47,813 bases of DNA from Martinezella miluonensis (GTDB taxonomy: Bacteria; Pseudomonadota; Alphaproteobacteria; Rhizobiales; Rhizobiaceae), in assembly GCF_900094545.1 (NCBI RefSeq), contig NZ_FMAH01000048.1, positions 1 through 47,813 of the forward strand, given 5' to 3'. Under the pieces are notes generated by a model that did no database searches, was not told where the DNA came from, and saw nothing but the letters and a program-made list of their open reading frames with translations. Made by a program: the position numbers and the translations under genes. Positions 17,675 through 25,979 of the stretch are shown piece by piece (position 1 is the stretch's first letter; every line of letters starts with the position of its first letter).

Positions 17675-18603
17675 AAAACCGCGTCCTTGATGTTCCAGCG
17701 ATCGTGATACCAGAGCCATTGCTCGGGATGTTCCCTCACCCAGCTCTCGACTTTGTCGTTCAGCATTTGCGCGGTTGCCGTCAGATCCAGATTGCCCTGC
17801 TCGTTGTAAGGCAATTCCAGCCTCGGCTCGATCTCCAGCCTGTAGCGATTGCCAGGCAGGCGGATGCACCGGGCCGGATAGACCTCGCAGTTGAACTGGC
17901 GCACGAGCTTCGGCAGGAGCGGATTCGTCTTGACGTCGCGGCCGAAGAACAACGTCTTCAATCCCTTGCGGAATTTCTGGTCGACCAGCACGCCGACGCC
18001 GCGCCCCGCTTCCAGCTCCCGGGCAAGGCTGAAGGACGAGCCGGCATGCGACGGCACCAGCTTGCCCATACGTTTTGCCCGGAAGTCGAAAACTTTCTCG
18101 GCTACATAAGGATTGTTCGGCGGGCGAAAGAGCACCGTCACCGTCAGACCGAAGGCCGCGCCCGCGACAGGCAGCAGCTCGAAATTGCCGGTATGGCCGG
18201 TAAAGACAATGAACGGCCGCGGATTGTCCCTGAGATCGAGAAAGATCGGAATGCCCGAAACCTCGACACGGCCCGGCTTGTCGCTCTCGGGATCGAAATC
18301 GAACAGCCGGTCGAGAAAGACATATTCCGCCGCCAGCCGCCCCATATTGCCCCAGCTCGCGAGCGCGACCTCACCGATCTCCGCCTCGCTCTTTTCCGGA
18401 AAGGCGTTGCGCAGGTTGGTCAGCATCAGCTTGTGCCTGCGCAAGCGCGGACCGATCTTGCGGGTCAGCCAATCGGCAAATTTGATGCCTCCGTCAGCCG
18501 GAAACAGCTTCAGGAAATTCAGGAATCCGAAAATGACCTGCGCCACCAGCCATTGCCGGAAATTTCTAAGCGCAAGGACGATCCGGGTGATGAAGAGCTT
18601 CAC
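17671..18603 (-). CDS. lpxXL: Lipid A very-long-chain acyltransferase LpxXL
   Basis: 310-residue member of the HtrB/MsbB (LpxL) acyltransferase family. In rhizobia LpxXL transfers 27-hydroxyoctacosanoate (C28) from AcpXL to lipid A as a secondary acyl chain. The catalytic HX4E motif is visible as HTGNFE (His137, Glu142), preceded by an N-terminal hydrophobic anchor (WLVAQVIFGFLNFLKLF). LVDQKFRKG and PEQWLWYHDRWN near the end are also family marks. The open frame has no ATG at its start; the GTG at 18603 (MKLFITRIV) is chosen from memory of rhizobial LpxXL, while a TTG at 18612 would overlap the adh stop. It is last in the acpXL operon. Confidence 0.92.
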   Translation of the reverse strand: MKLFITRIVLALRNFRQWLVAQVIFGFLNFLKLFPADGGIKFADWLTRKIGPRLRRHKLMLTNLRNAFPEKSEAEIGEVALASWGNMGRLAAEYVFLDRLFDFDPESDKPGRVEVSGIPIFLDLRDNPRPFIVFTGHTGNFELLPVAGAAFGLTVTVLFRPPNNPYVAEKVFDFRAKRMGKLVPSHAGSSFSLARELEAGRGVGVLVDQKFRKGLKTLFFGRDVKTNPLLPKLVRQFNCEVYPARCIRLPGNRYRLEIEPRLELPYNEQGNLDLTATAQMLNDKVESWVREHPEQWLWYHDRWNIKDAVF

Positions 18604-18608
18604 GCGGC

Positions 18609-19637
18609 TCAATCCATTTTCAGGATGATCTTGCCGAAGATCTGACGCGATTCCATCCGCTCCAGTGCCCGGTCGATATCGCCGAAGCTCACTTCGGTAT
18701 CGATCACCGGATGGACCAGCCCGCGCGCCATCTTCTGCATGGCGTTGGCCATGTTCTCCATGCGGCAGCCGAAGGAGCCGAGCAGCTTCAACTGCTGCTG
18801 GAACAGCATCATCAGGTTCATTTCGGTGGAAACGCCCGAGGTCGAGCCGCAGGTGACGAGGCGGCCACCGCGCTTCATGCAGAGCATCGAACCCGCCCAG
18901 GTATCCTTGCCGACATGCTCGAACACAACGTCGACGCCCTTCTTCTTCGTCAGCTTGCGCACGACGCCCTCGAAACGGTCGGTGCGATAGTTGATGACGT
19001 GATCGGCGCCCAGCGCCTTTGCCTTCTCGATCTTGTCGTCGGAGCCTACCGTCGTGATGACGGTGCAGCCGATCTTCTTGGCAAGCTGAATGGCCGCCGT
19101 GCCGATGCCCGAGCCGCCGGCATGAACGAGGATGGTTTCACCCGGTTCCAGCTTGGCATTGTCGAATAGCATGTGCTCGACGGTGCCAAAGGTGACGGGC
19201 GCAAGTGCCGCGCCGACCGCATCGACGCCGGGAGGAGCCGGAACGAGCAGGCGAGCAGGCAGATTGACCTTCTCCTGCGCGAAACCGTCGAGATGGAAGC
19301 CATGCACGCCGCCGACATGTTCGCAGAGATTGTCGCGGCCTTCGCGGCAATGGCGGCAAAGGCCGCAGGTGCGCGCGCCGTAGATCGACACGAGCTGGCC
19401 CGGCAGCACGTTGGCAACGCCCGGTCCGATCGCTTCGACCACGCCGGCAGCCTCCGCACCGATGACGAGCGGCATCTTTCGCTTGGCAAAGGCCATGCCG
19501 CGCCAGCCCCAGACATCGATATGGTTGAGGGCGACGGCTTTGACACGCAGGGTCACTTCACCTGCGCCCGGCGCCTCTGGCTCCGGCAGATCGGTGATCT
19601 CAAGTTTGCGGTCGTCGATCAGTTGCAAAGCACGCAT
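18609..19637 (-). CDS. adh2XL: Zinc-binding MDR dehydrogenase of the VLCFA cluster
   Basis: 342-residue medium-chain dehydrogenase/reductase. The GroES-like domain holds four structural-zinc Cys: Cys91, Cys94, Cys97 and Cys105. The usual catalytic-zinc Cys near residue 38 is replaced (VALNHIDVWGW), which suggests a quinone- or enoyl-reductase-like mechanism without catalytic zinc. The NAD(P) Rossmann loop is HAGGSGIGTAAIQLAK. The gene lies in the conserved acpXL-fabZXL-fabF2XL-fabF1XL-adh-lpxXL order, so it probably takes part in elongation or modification of the C28 chain, for example as the enoyl reductase; this role is inferred. The gap to fabF1XL is 54 nt. Confidence 0.85.
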   Translation of the reverse strand: MRALQLIDDRKLEITDLPEPEAPGAGEVTLRVKAVALNHIDVWGWRGMAFAKRKMPLVIGAEAAGVVEAIGPGVANVLPGQLVSIYGARTCGLCRHCREGRDNLCEHVGGVHGFHLDGFAQEKVNLPARLLVPAPPGVDAVGAALAPVTFGTVEHMLFDNAKLEPGETILVHAGGSGIGTAAIQLAKKIGCTVITTVGSDDKIEKAKALGADHVINYRTDRFEGVVRKLTKKKGVDVVFEHVGKDTWAGSMLCMKRGGRLVTCGSTSGVSTEMNLMMLFQQQLKLLGSFGCRMENMANAMQKMARGLVHPVIDTEVSFGDIDRALERMESRQIFGKIILKMD

Positions 19638-19691
19638 GGCAAAGTCCTTCGCCCCTCGGGCGCAGTTATCATTTATTATTCAAAGGTCCGA

Positions 19692-20978
19692 TTAAGCCGG
19701 TTCAAGCGCCATGACAAGGCTGGCGTTCTGACCGCCGAACCCGAAAGAGTTCGAAAGAACGGCATTCACCTGCTTTTCACGCTTCTTGTTCGGCACCACA
19801 TCGAGGACGATCGACGGATCCGGGTTGTTGTAGTTGATGGTCGGCGGCAGCGTACCCGTCAGCATGGTCTGCAGCGAGAACACCGCCTCGACGGCACCTG
19901 CCGCAGTCAGCGTATGGCCGATCATCGACTTGTTCGATGACACCGGAATGGCCGGAAGCCGCTCGCCGAAGACGGCGGACATCGCGCCATATTCCATCTT
20001 GTCATTCTCCGGCGTCGAGGTGCCGTGAGCGTTGATGTAGCCGATATCGGCCTCTGCCATGCCGGCATCTGCCAGTGCGGCGCGGATCGTCGCGATCGCC
20101 GGACCGCCGTCAGGCGAGGACCGCGTGCGATGGAAGGAGTCGGCCTTGTCGCCTGCGCCCTTCATGATGCCGAGGATCTTGGCGCCGCGGGCAACCGCTG
20201 CCTCTAGCGATTCCAGCACCAGCGTCGCCGCCCCTTCCGCGATGACGAAGCCGTCGCGGTCCTTGCTGAACGGCTTGGAAGCCTTGGTCGGCGGGTCGTT
20301 CTGGGTCGAGAGAGCCGACAGCAGCGAGAAACGAATGAGCGCTTCGGCGCTGAGCGAACCATCGGTCGCTACGGTCAGCGCGCGCGTCGTGCGGCCCTGA
20401 CGAATAGCCTCTATGCCGAGCTGGATCGCCGTCACGCCCGATGCACAGGCCGTCGACAGCGTCACCGGAAGGCCGCGCGTGCCGAAGCGGTCGGCAAGAC
20501 GCTCAGAAATGGCGCCGAAGAGCGCCGCCTCATGGAAAGCCGGATCCGGGCGCTCACGCATGGCAGCCAGGAAACGCTCGTAGGCGTCGCCCTGATGAGC
20601 CGCCGGCGGCGAGCGATCGGCCAGTTCGAAGCGAGCATTCCACTCCGGCTCGATCGGAGGCGCAGCCAGAAACAGCGGCGCGTCGAAATCGCCGGAGAAG
20701 CCGGCCTGAGCCAAAGCCTCAATCGTCGTTTCGCGCGCAAAAGCATAGGAACGCTCGACGGCATTCGGCACCGGGATATCGATGAAATCCACCGTGCCGG
20801 CGATACGCGTCGAAAGACCGTCGGTCGGAAAGCGCGTGATGTTGTGAATGCCCGAAACGCCCGAGGAAAGCGCGTTCCAATTGTCCTCAAGACCCTGGCC
20901 GAGCGAGGTGATGATACCCATGCCAGTGACGGCGACGATCGGGCGTCCGAGATGGTCCTTATAGGCGGATGCGGTCAT
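19692..20978 (-). CDS. fabF1XL: Beta-ketoacyl-ACP synthase, active subunit of VLCFA synthesis
   Basis: 428-residue FabF-like condensing enzyme. The catalytic triad is complete: Cys178 in STACASG, His318 in NAHGTSTP and His355 in SNKSMIGHTLTAAG, with the C-terminal SFGFGGQNAS. It extends acyl chains on AcpXL towards 27-OH-C28 for lipid A. The ATG at 20978 (MTASAYKDHL) is chosen because it clears the upstream gene by 11 nt and follows a GAGGA stretch; an earlier in-frame codon would overlap fabF2XL. Its neighbour FabF2XL lacks the active Cys, so the two probably work as a heterodimer in which this subunit carries the chemistry. Confidence 0.93.
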   Translation of the reverse strand: MTASAYKDHLGRPIVAVTGMGIITSLGQGLEDNWNALSSGVSGIHNITRFPTDGLSTRIAGTVDFIDIPVPNAVERSYAFARETTIEALAQAGFSGDFDAPLFLAAPPIEPEWNARFELADRSPPAAHQGDAYERFLAAMRERPDPAFHEAALFGAISERLADRFGTRGLPVTLSTACASGVTAIQLGIEAIRQGRTTRALTVATDGSLSAEALIRFSLLSALSTQNDPPTKASKPFSKDRDGFVIAEGAATLVLESLEAAVARGAKILGIMKGAGDKADSFHRTRSSPDGGPAIATIRAALADAGMAEADIGYINAHGTSTPENDKMEYGAMSAVFGERLPAIPVSSNKSMIGHTLTAAGAVEAVFSLQTMLTGTLPPTINYNNPDPSIVLDVVPNKKREKQVNAVLSNSFGFGGQNASLVMALEPA

Positions 20979-20989
20979 GATGCTGGTCC

Positions 20990-22195
20990 TCACGCTTCAG
21001 CTGATAGTACGGCGATGCCTTCGCCGCGTACATGGCCAACAGTCGTTACAACAGCATTACGTGTACCGGCCGCCATCGGTTTTTCGTGCGCCGCATCGAA
21101 TGGCGGCACCTTGGCCTGATTGGCCACGGCAAGCGCGGCGAAAGCGATCCCGAGCGTAAACTGGCTCTCGAGCCCATGGCCGGAAATGCCGGAATAGGCG
21201 CGAATGGCAGAGCCCGGAAGCTGCGCCTCCAGCACGGCCTTTTCGCGCTGGGCAAGATCATGAATCGCCGTCGTGCCGGAAAAAACGATGCTCACCTCGC
21301 CCGCCGCTTGCTTGGCAGACGCAAGCATGCGTTCGAGCCGTGCCTCGAACTTGCCTTCATCGCGCCGGCCACGATCGCCTTCGACCGAATCGATGGTTGC
21401 GTAGATGCGGGCGCCTCGGCCCTCGGCATGGGCACGCGATTCGAGCACCAGGAAGGCGCTCATGGAACCCATGATCATGCCGCCGCCGTCTTCCGGCTTG
21501 CGCGACCAGAGGGGATGCCAATCACCGATCGCATGTGCGTTGATCGACTCGATCAGCAGGATCATGTCCAACCGTTCTGCCGAGAACGCGGCACCTACCA
21601 GCGCATGGCTCGATTCGCCCGACTTGATGCGGTGAAAAGCAGTCTCGACGGCCGAAACGCCGGAGGCTTCTTCCCCCATGAAAGTCCGCGAGGAACCTGT
21701 AACCTTGTGGACGATCGAGATATTGCCGGCGAGCAGGTTCGAAAGCTGCGCCAGGAAGAGGGTCGGCCGCAGCTCGGTCGTCAGCTTCTCGTTCAGCAGG
21801 AGTTCGCGGTCGTTGCGCTTCAGACCCTCGTTGACGATCAGCGTATCGACGTTGGTATCACGTTCGCCACCGCCAGCCGCGACGATCATATCCATGGTGC
21901 CGCAGGCTTCCAGATCATCCTTGAAACCGGCATCGTCGAGCGCCAGACCGGCGGTGAAGACGCCGATGCGCTGCCAGTTTTCCATCTGGCGCTGATCGCC
22001 GCGCTTCGGGATCTGCTGCGACCAGTCGATCTCAGGCAGCGGATGTACCGGGTAGGGCTTGAATTTTTCGGTTTCGACGACGGTCGGCGGCGCCTTGTCT
22101 GCGGTCAGCAGTGCGACATGCGCATCCTTGCCGACACCCTGACAGGTGACGATGCCGATACCCGTGATCACCACATCATTCTGAGCCTTGCTCAT
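20990..22195 (-). CDS. fabF2XL: Ketosynthase-like protein without catalytic Cys (VLCFA cluster)
   Basis: 401 residues with the thiolase-fold outline of FabF (VVITGIGIVTCQGVG at the start, GMIMGSMSAFLVLES in the middle). The nucleophile Cys is missing: where FabF1XL has TACASG, this protein has GEEASG, with Glu176 at the Cys place. The first catalytic His is also gone (SGTTAIHD, Ser306). Only His340, in the second His region, remains. It therefore should not condense on its own. Type II polyketide systems pair an active ketosynthase with an inactive chain-length factor that has Gln in place of Cys; this protein may play that part for the C28 chain. The gene order and 11-nt spacing to fabF1XL support joint action. 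Confidence 0.88.
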   Translation of the reverse strand: MSKAQNDVVITGIGIVTCQGVGKDAHVALLTADKAPPTVVETEKFKPYPVHPLPEIDWSQQIPKRGDQRQMENWQRIGVFTAGLALDDAGFKDDLEACGTMDMIVAAGGGERDTNVDTLIVNEGLKRNDRELLLNEKLTTELRPTLFLAQLSNLLAGNISIVHKVTGSSRTFMGEEASGVSAVETAFHRIKSGESSHALVGAAFSAERLDMILLIESINAHAIGDWHPLWSRKPEDGGGMIMGSMSAFLVLESRAHAEGRGARIYATIDSVEGDRGRRDEGKFEARLERMLASAKQAAGEVSIVFSGTTAIHDLAQREKAVLEAQLPGSAIRAYSGISGHGLESQFTLGIAFAALAVANQAKVPPFDAAHEKPMAAGTRNAVVTTVGHVRGEGIAVLSAEA

Positions 22196-22238
22196 TCATC
22201 AATCCTCTTCGAATGCGGCACCCGCAAAGCCGGCAGCG

Positions 22239-22712
22239 TCAACCGTTGGCGGCGATGGCGTCGAGAAGCCCGACCTCGCCTGCCCGCTTACGCACGATAT
22301 CGGCGAGCGGCACCTCATTAAACGGCATGGTGCGCAGCTTCAACTGCGCATCGCAGATCTTCTTTCCGGCAATGGTGATCCGCGCCTTGGTCACCGCAAA
22401 ACCAGACCCATCGTGCTCCAGCTCGGCTTCGATATCCAGCTCCGCTTCCGGCTCGACGAAGGTGCGCATCTTGGCGCCATCGACCGACATCAGGAACGGC
22501 ATATAGGCAAATTTCGTCGCGGCAAGCACCAGCATGCCCGAAGCCTGCGCCATCGTCTCGATCAGGAGGACGCCGGGAACGAGCGGCATGCCGGGGAAAT
22601 GGCCTTCGAAAACCGGGCTCTTCGCCGGAACGACGGAATGCGCCTTCAACAGGCCCTTGGACAGATCGACGGACTCGACCTTGTCGATCATCTGGAAATA
22701 TTCCAGCAGCAT
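22239..22712 (-). CDS. fabZXL: 3-hydroxyacyl-ACP dehydratase of the VLCFA cluster
   Basis: 157-residue single hotdog-fold protein similar to FabZ. The active-site helix is present with its His and the downstream acidic residue: GHFPGMPLVPGVLLIETMAQ. The usual FabZ form is GHFPGxPxxPGVLxxE, so the catalytic pair is intact. It dehydrates 3-hydroxyacyl-AcpXL during elongation. The open frame runs upstream to 22745, but GGAGG with a 5-nt spacer precedes the ATG at 22712 (MLLEYFQMIDKVES), which decides the start. It lies between acpXL and fabF2XL. Confidence 0.92.
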   Translation of the reverse strand: MLLEYFQMIDKVESVDLSKGLLKAHSVVPAKSPVFEGHFPGMPLVPGVLLIETMAQASGMLVLAATKFAYMPFLMSVDGAKMRTFVEPEAELDIEAELEHDGSGFAVTKARITIAGKKICDAQLKLRTMPFNEVPLADIVRKRAGEVGLLDAIAANG

Positions 22713-22835
22713 CAATGCCTCCGCTCCGACCCGGCAAGGCACCATGCGCCGGGCGGGATACGCTATTTAAGAATGAAACCGCCCGGCCGCCAGATTCAAG
22801 GGCGGCTGGGCGTCAAAAAAGTGCAAGGATGTCGC

Positions 22836-23114
22836 TCAGCCCTTGGCGGCGCGCAACTCGTCGATCTTGGCACAGAGGTTCTTCAGCACGAAGTACTCTT
22901 CGGTCGAAACCTTGCCTTCGTTGACTTCCTGCGTCCACTTTTCCAGCGGGATCTTGATCCCGAATTCCTTGTCGATAGCGAAGACGATATCCAGGAAGTC
23001 GAGGCTGTCGATGCCAAGGTCGTCGATCGTGTGGCTATCCGGAGTGATCGTCTCGCGGTCGATTTCGCTGGTTTCAGCGATGATGTCGGCAACTTTGTCA
23101 AATGTAGCAGTCAC
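22836..23114 (-). CDS. acpXL: Specialised acyl carrier protein AcpXL
   Basis: 92-residue acyl carrier that holds the growing 27-OH-C28 chain. The phosphopantetheine attachment Ser37 is in DDLGIDSLDFLD. The start is a GTG at 23114 with AGAGG 8 nt upstream; the resulting N-terminus MTATFDKVADIIAETSEIDR is that of rhizobial AcpXL as I recall it. It is longer than the housekeeping AcpP (about 78 residues), with a C-terminal extension TEEYFVLKNLCAKIDELRA. It is the first gene of the operon; the promoter should lie in 23115-23330. Confidence 0.95.
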   Translation of the reverse strand: MTATFDKVADIIAETSEIDRETITPDSHTIDDLGIDSLDFLDIVFAIDKEFGIKIPLEKWTQEVNEGKVSTEEYFVLKNLCAKIDELRAAKG

Positions 23115-23339
23115 TGCCCATACCTCTTGAAATAATAATTCAATCCCCCTCATAGGGAAATCCATTCCAAAAGCCAATGGCTTCCACCAGAAACCCCGGC
23201 AATTTGGCGAAACACTGTTGCGCAAACAGCAAAGCGACGCTTGCACTGCAACTACAGGGATCGGGGCCGACATGCGTGCAAGATGCGGCAGCATTACGGC
23301 CGATTGCATCTGCAAAGACGCTTGCACAACTATGATCGA

Positions 23340-23768
23340 TCAGTCGCTGATGACGATCCGGGTATTGTGAAGCCCGACATCCGACGCCAACGAGAAGAAG
23401 GTTGCAGCATTTCGGGTCTCCAACCGCACGCAACCGTGCGACGCCGGCCTGCCGAGTTGCCTCACCTCGTAAGTACCGTGAACGGCATAACCGCCGTTGA
23501 AAAACACGGCATAGGGCATTGGCGCATCATCATATTTCTTCGAACGATGATCTTTGGAAAGCCATTTGGCGGTATAAGAACCGATTGGCGTGACGTAGCC
23601 CCTGCGAGCCGTCGACACTTTCCAGCGATATTTGAAAACACCATCCTCGGAAACGGTCATTGTCTGCGAGCGAAGGTCGACGGTTGCAAGCACAGTCCCT
23701 GCATTCGCCGAGCCTACGTGAAGTTGCGTACAGATGCATGCGGCAACCGCCGCCATTACATACTTCAT
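23340..23768 (-). CDS. L,D-transpeptidase (YkuD) domain protein
   Basis: 142-residue exported enzyme. The signal peptide MKYVMAAVAACICTQLHVGSANA ends near residue 23. The rest is a minimal YkuD domain with the catalytic signature HGTY (His97) and SHGCVRL (His111, Cys113). Such enzymes make 3-3 peptidoglycan cross-links or attach outer-membrane proteins to peptidoglycan in the periplasm. There is no LysM or other wall-binding domain. GGAGGGG with a 5-nt spacer precedes the ATG. It points the same way as the acpXL operon but is upstream and separately spaced. Confidence 0.88.
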   Translation of the reverse strand: MKYVMAAVAACICTQLHVGSANAGTVLATVDLRSQTMTVSEDGVFKYRWKVSTARRGYVTPIGSYTAKWLSKDHRSKKYDDAPMPYAVFFNGGYAVHGTYEVRQLGRPASHGCVRLETRNAATFFSLASDVGLHNTRIVISD

Positions 23769-23889
23769 CTTATCCCCTCCGACTGTTTGCTTCTTCGTGA
23801 AGCAATTCAGACGATGGGAAAGCTTAACAGCAGGCCAATTATACCAAATTAATACGTATAGTGAGCAATATATTAATGGAGATGGCCGC

Positions 23890-24870
23890 TCACAATAAGA
23901 TCAGGAACCCCAAAAGGGCGAGAAGCGTCAGCATCGAACATGCCGAGTAGAAGATCGTGATACCTGCTTCGATATCGCTGACGGTCGCCGTATCGCGGCC
24001 GGCGCCGTTGATCATCGGTTCGCGCACCAGCTCGCCGCCATAGATGCGCGGTCCTGCGAGCTGTATGTCGAGAGCGCCGGCCATCGCCGCTTCCGGCCTC
24101 CCGGAATTCGGCGACCGGTGCAGGCCGCCATCCCTCACCGCGACGCGAATGGTATTTCCGAGCGCCGAAATCCCGCGCTTGGCGAGCGCGCCGACAGCGA
24201 TCAGCAGAACCGACAGCCGTGCGGCCGGCCAGTTTGCGATATCGTCCAATCGGGCGGCTGCCCGACCGAAATCGATATAGGTCTCCGATTTATGGCCGAT
24301 CATCGAATCAGCCGTGTTGAGCATCTTGTAGAAGAACAGGCCCGGCAGGCCGAAAATGCCGTACCAGAGCGCCGGCGCCACCACGCCATCCGAGAAGTTT
24401 TCGGCAAGGCTCTCGATCGCCGCCCGGCAGACGCCAGGCTCATCCAAGGTCTCCGGATCACGGCCGACGATGCGCGAAACGGCTAAGCGGCCACCCTCTA
24501 CCCCGTCACTCCGCAACGCCCGCGATACCTCGCCGACATGATCGGCTAGGCTCTTCTGCGCCAGGAATACGGCCACAAGCGCCGCTTCCACCAATATGCC
24601 GAGCCAGCCGAAGAAAGCGAGCAGCCCATGAACAGCCCAGCCGACGATGGCCGCTCCCATGAGCAAGGCAATGATCGACATGACGCCGTTGCGGCGGCGA
24701 AGCACGCCGGAGAGGTGTTTTCCGTTGAAGCGGCGATCGAAGAACGAAATCGCCTTGCCGAACACGACGACAGGATGTGGCAGGCGCTGCCACAGCCAAT
24801 CGGGATCCCCGACGATACGATCCAGCAGCAATGCAAGGACGAGAATGAGCAGATGTTCGTCGGCGGTCAT
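23890..24870 (-). CDS. cobD: Adenosylcobinamide-phosphate synthase CobD (CbiB)
   Basis: 326-residue inner-membrane protein that joins the aminopropanol (phosphate) arm to adenosylcobyric acid. Family marks are LDRIVGDPDWLWQRLPHPVVVFGKAI at the N-terminus, RDPETLDEPGVCRAAIESLAENFSDGVVAPALWY, KMLNTADSMIGHKSETYIDFG, and DGGLHRSPNSGRPEAAMAGAL. Four to five hydrophobic segments are visible. Length fits the family. It is downstream of cobC on the same strand, separated by 89 nt that contain a mosaic repeat, so read-through from cobABC may be damped. Confidence 0.94.
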   Translation of the reverse strand: MTADEHLLILVLALLLDRIVGDPDWLWQRLPHPVVVFGKAISFFDRRFNGKHLSGVLRRRNGVMSIIALLMGAAIVGWAVHGLLAFFGWLGILVEAALVAVFLAQKSLADHVGEVSRALRSDGVEGGRLAVSRIVGRDPETLDEPGVCRAAIESLAENFSDGVVAPALWYGIFGLPGLFFYKMLNTADSMIGHKSETYIDFGRAAARLDDIANWPAARLSVLLIAVGALAKRGISALGNTIRVAVRDGGLHRSPNSGRPEAAMAGALDIQLAGPRIYGGELVREPMINGAGRDTATVSDIEAGITIFYSACSMLTLLALLGFLILL

Positions 24871-24884
24871 GTCGAATAGCCCTC

Positions 24885-24989
24885 TAGAGCATGATGCCGA
24901 AAAAGTGTGAGCGGTCTTCGGACGACATCATGCTCTATTTATTTGTTTCTGGAGCAGATTCAGATTTTAGGTCGAACAGACCTAAAATC
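24885..24989. repeat. Mosaic palindromic repeat reaching into cobC
   Basis: Two palindromic modules. Module 1: TAGAGCATGATG (24885-24896) pairs with CATCATGCTCTA (24926-24937), enclosing a GCCGAAAAAGTGTGAGCGG core typical of rhizobial intergenic elements (RIME-like; recall). Module 2: GATTTTAGGTC (24963-24973) pairs perfectly with GACCTAAAATC (24979-24989) around GAACA. Module 2 lies wholly within the last codons of cobC. Confidence 0.85.
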
Positions 24990-25979
24990 ATCCGACTCCA
25001 GTGCCCCGGCGAGTTTTCGGTCCGCTTCTTCATCTGGAGCAAGGCCGAAGCGCAGCCAATTGCGCGCATAATCGAACTTGCGGACCAGAATATGGTGGCG
25101 GCAGAGATGCGTATATATGCCTTCCGTGCGCTCGTCGGCAACCAGCGCGAACAATGCCGTGCCCCCTGCGACGTGCAGACCCGAGTGACGGAGAATCCTC
25201 TCCAGCGCAAGGCGTCGTTGAAGAATGCGGTCGCGAATGGCGCTCGTGTCGCTCTCCATCAGAGACGTCGCGATCGAAAGCGCCGGACCGGACACCGCCC
25301 AGGGGCCGAGCCAATCCTCGAAGCGAGCCATGATCGAAGCCTCGGCAATCACGAAACCGAGCCGCAAGCCGGCCATGCCGAAGAACTTGCCGAATGACCG
25401 GAAAATGATGAGGCCCGGCATGGAGGCGGCATATGGCGCAACGCTCGCTTCCGGCTCGACATCGCCGAATGCCTCGTCGACCAGAAGAATGCCGCCCAAT
25501 TGACGTTGCCTGTCGTGCAAATCGTGCAAGCGGTCGACCGGCAGCATCCGCCCGTCCGGATTATTGGGGTTGACGACGACGACGAGCCTGTCGTCTGAAG
25601 TCAGATCGGCAATCGTCGAGACTTGACGGACCTTCAGGCCTGCAAGCGTGAAAGCGCGAGCATATTCGCCATAGGTCGGCGACAGGATGGCAATGCTTCC
25701 ACCGATCACGAGCCTGGGAAGCAGCTGGATGACCGATTGCGTACCCGGTACGGGCAAGGGCAGGATATCACCGCTGCGATAATATCCCCTCGCCGCCTCG
25801 CGTGCCCGCTCCTGCAAATGCTGGTCCGGCAGCCGATGCCAGGCCGAAACGGGCACCTCCGGTAGGGCGACGGGGTTGGGGTTGATGCCGGTCGACAGAT
25901 CCAGCCAGTCTTCCGGCCGCCCGCCATACTGACGAGCTGCCTCTGTGATGCCGCCGCCATGCACGATCTTGTCCGTCAT
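24960..25979 (-). CDS. cobC: Threonine-phosphate decarboxylase CobC
   Basis: 339-residue PLP enzyme of aminotransferase fold I that makes aminopropanol phosphate for the nucleotide loop of cobalamin. Marks are HGGGITEAARQYGGRPEDWLDLSTGINP at the start, VVNPNNPDGR, LLVDEAFGD and the PLP-Lys in FRSFGKFFGMAGLRLG. The ATG overlaps the cobB stop by 4 nt. The last residues (DDFRSVRPKI) are encoded by a perfect 11-bp inverted repeat that belongs to a mosaic intergenic element, so the native C-terminus seems to have been replaced or extended. Confidence 0.93.
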   Translation of the reverse strand: MTDKIVHGGGITEAARQYGGRPEDWLDLSTGINPNPVALPEVPVSAWHRLPDQHLQERAREAARGYYRSGDILPLPVPGTQSVIQLLPRLVIGGSIAILSPTYGEYARAFTLAGLKVRQVSTIADLTSDDRLVVVVNPNNPDGRMLPVDRLHDLHDRQRQLGGILLVDEAFGDVEPEASVAPYAASMPGLIIFRSFGKFFGMAGLRLGFVIAEASIMARFEDWLGPWAVSGPALSIATSLMESDTSAIRDRILQRRLALERILRHSGLHVAGGTALFALVADERTEGIYTHLCRHHILVRKFDYARNWLRFGLAPDEEADRKLAGALESDDFRSVRPKI

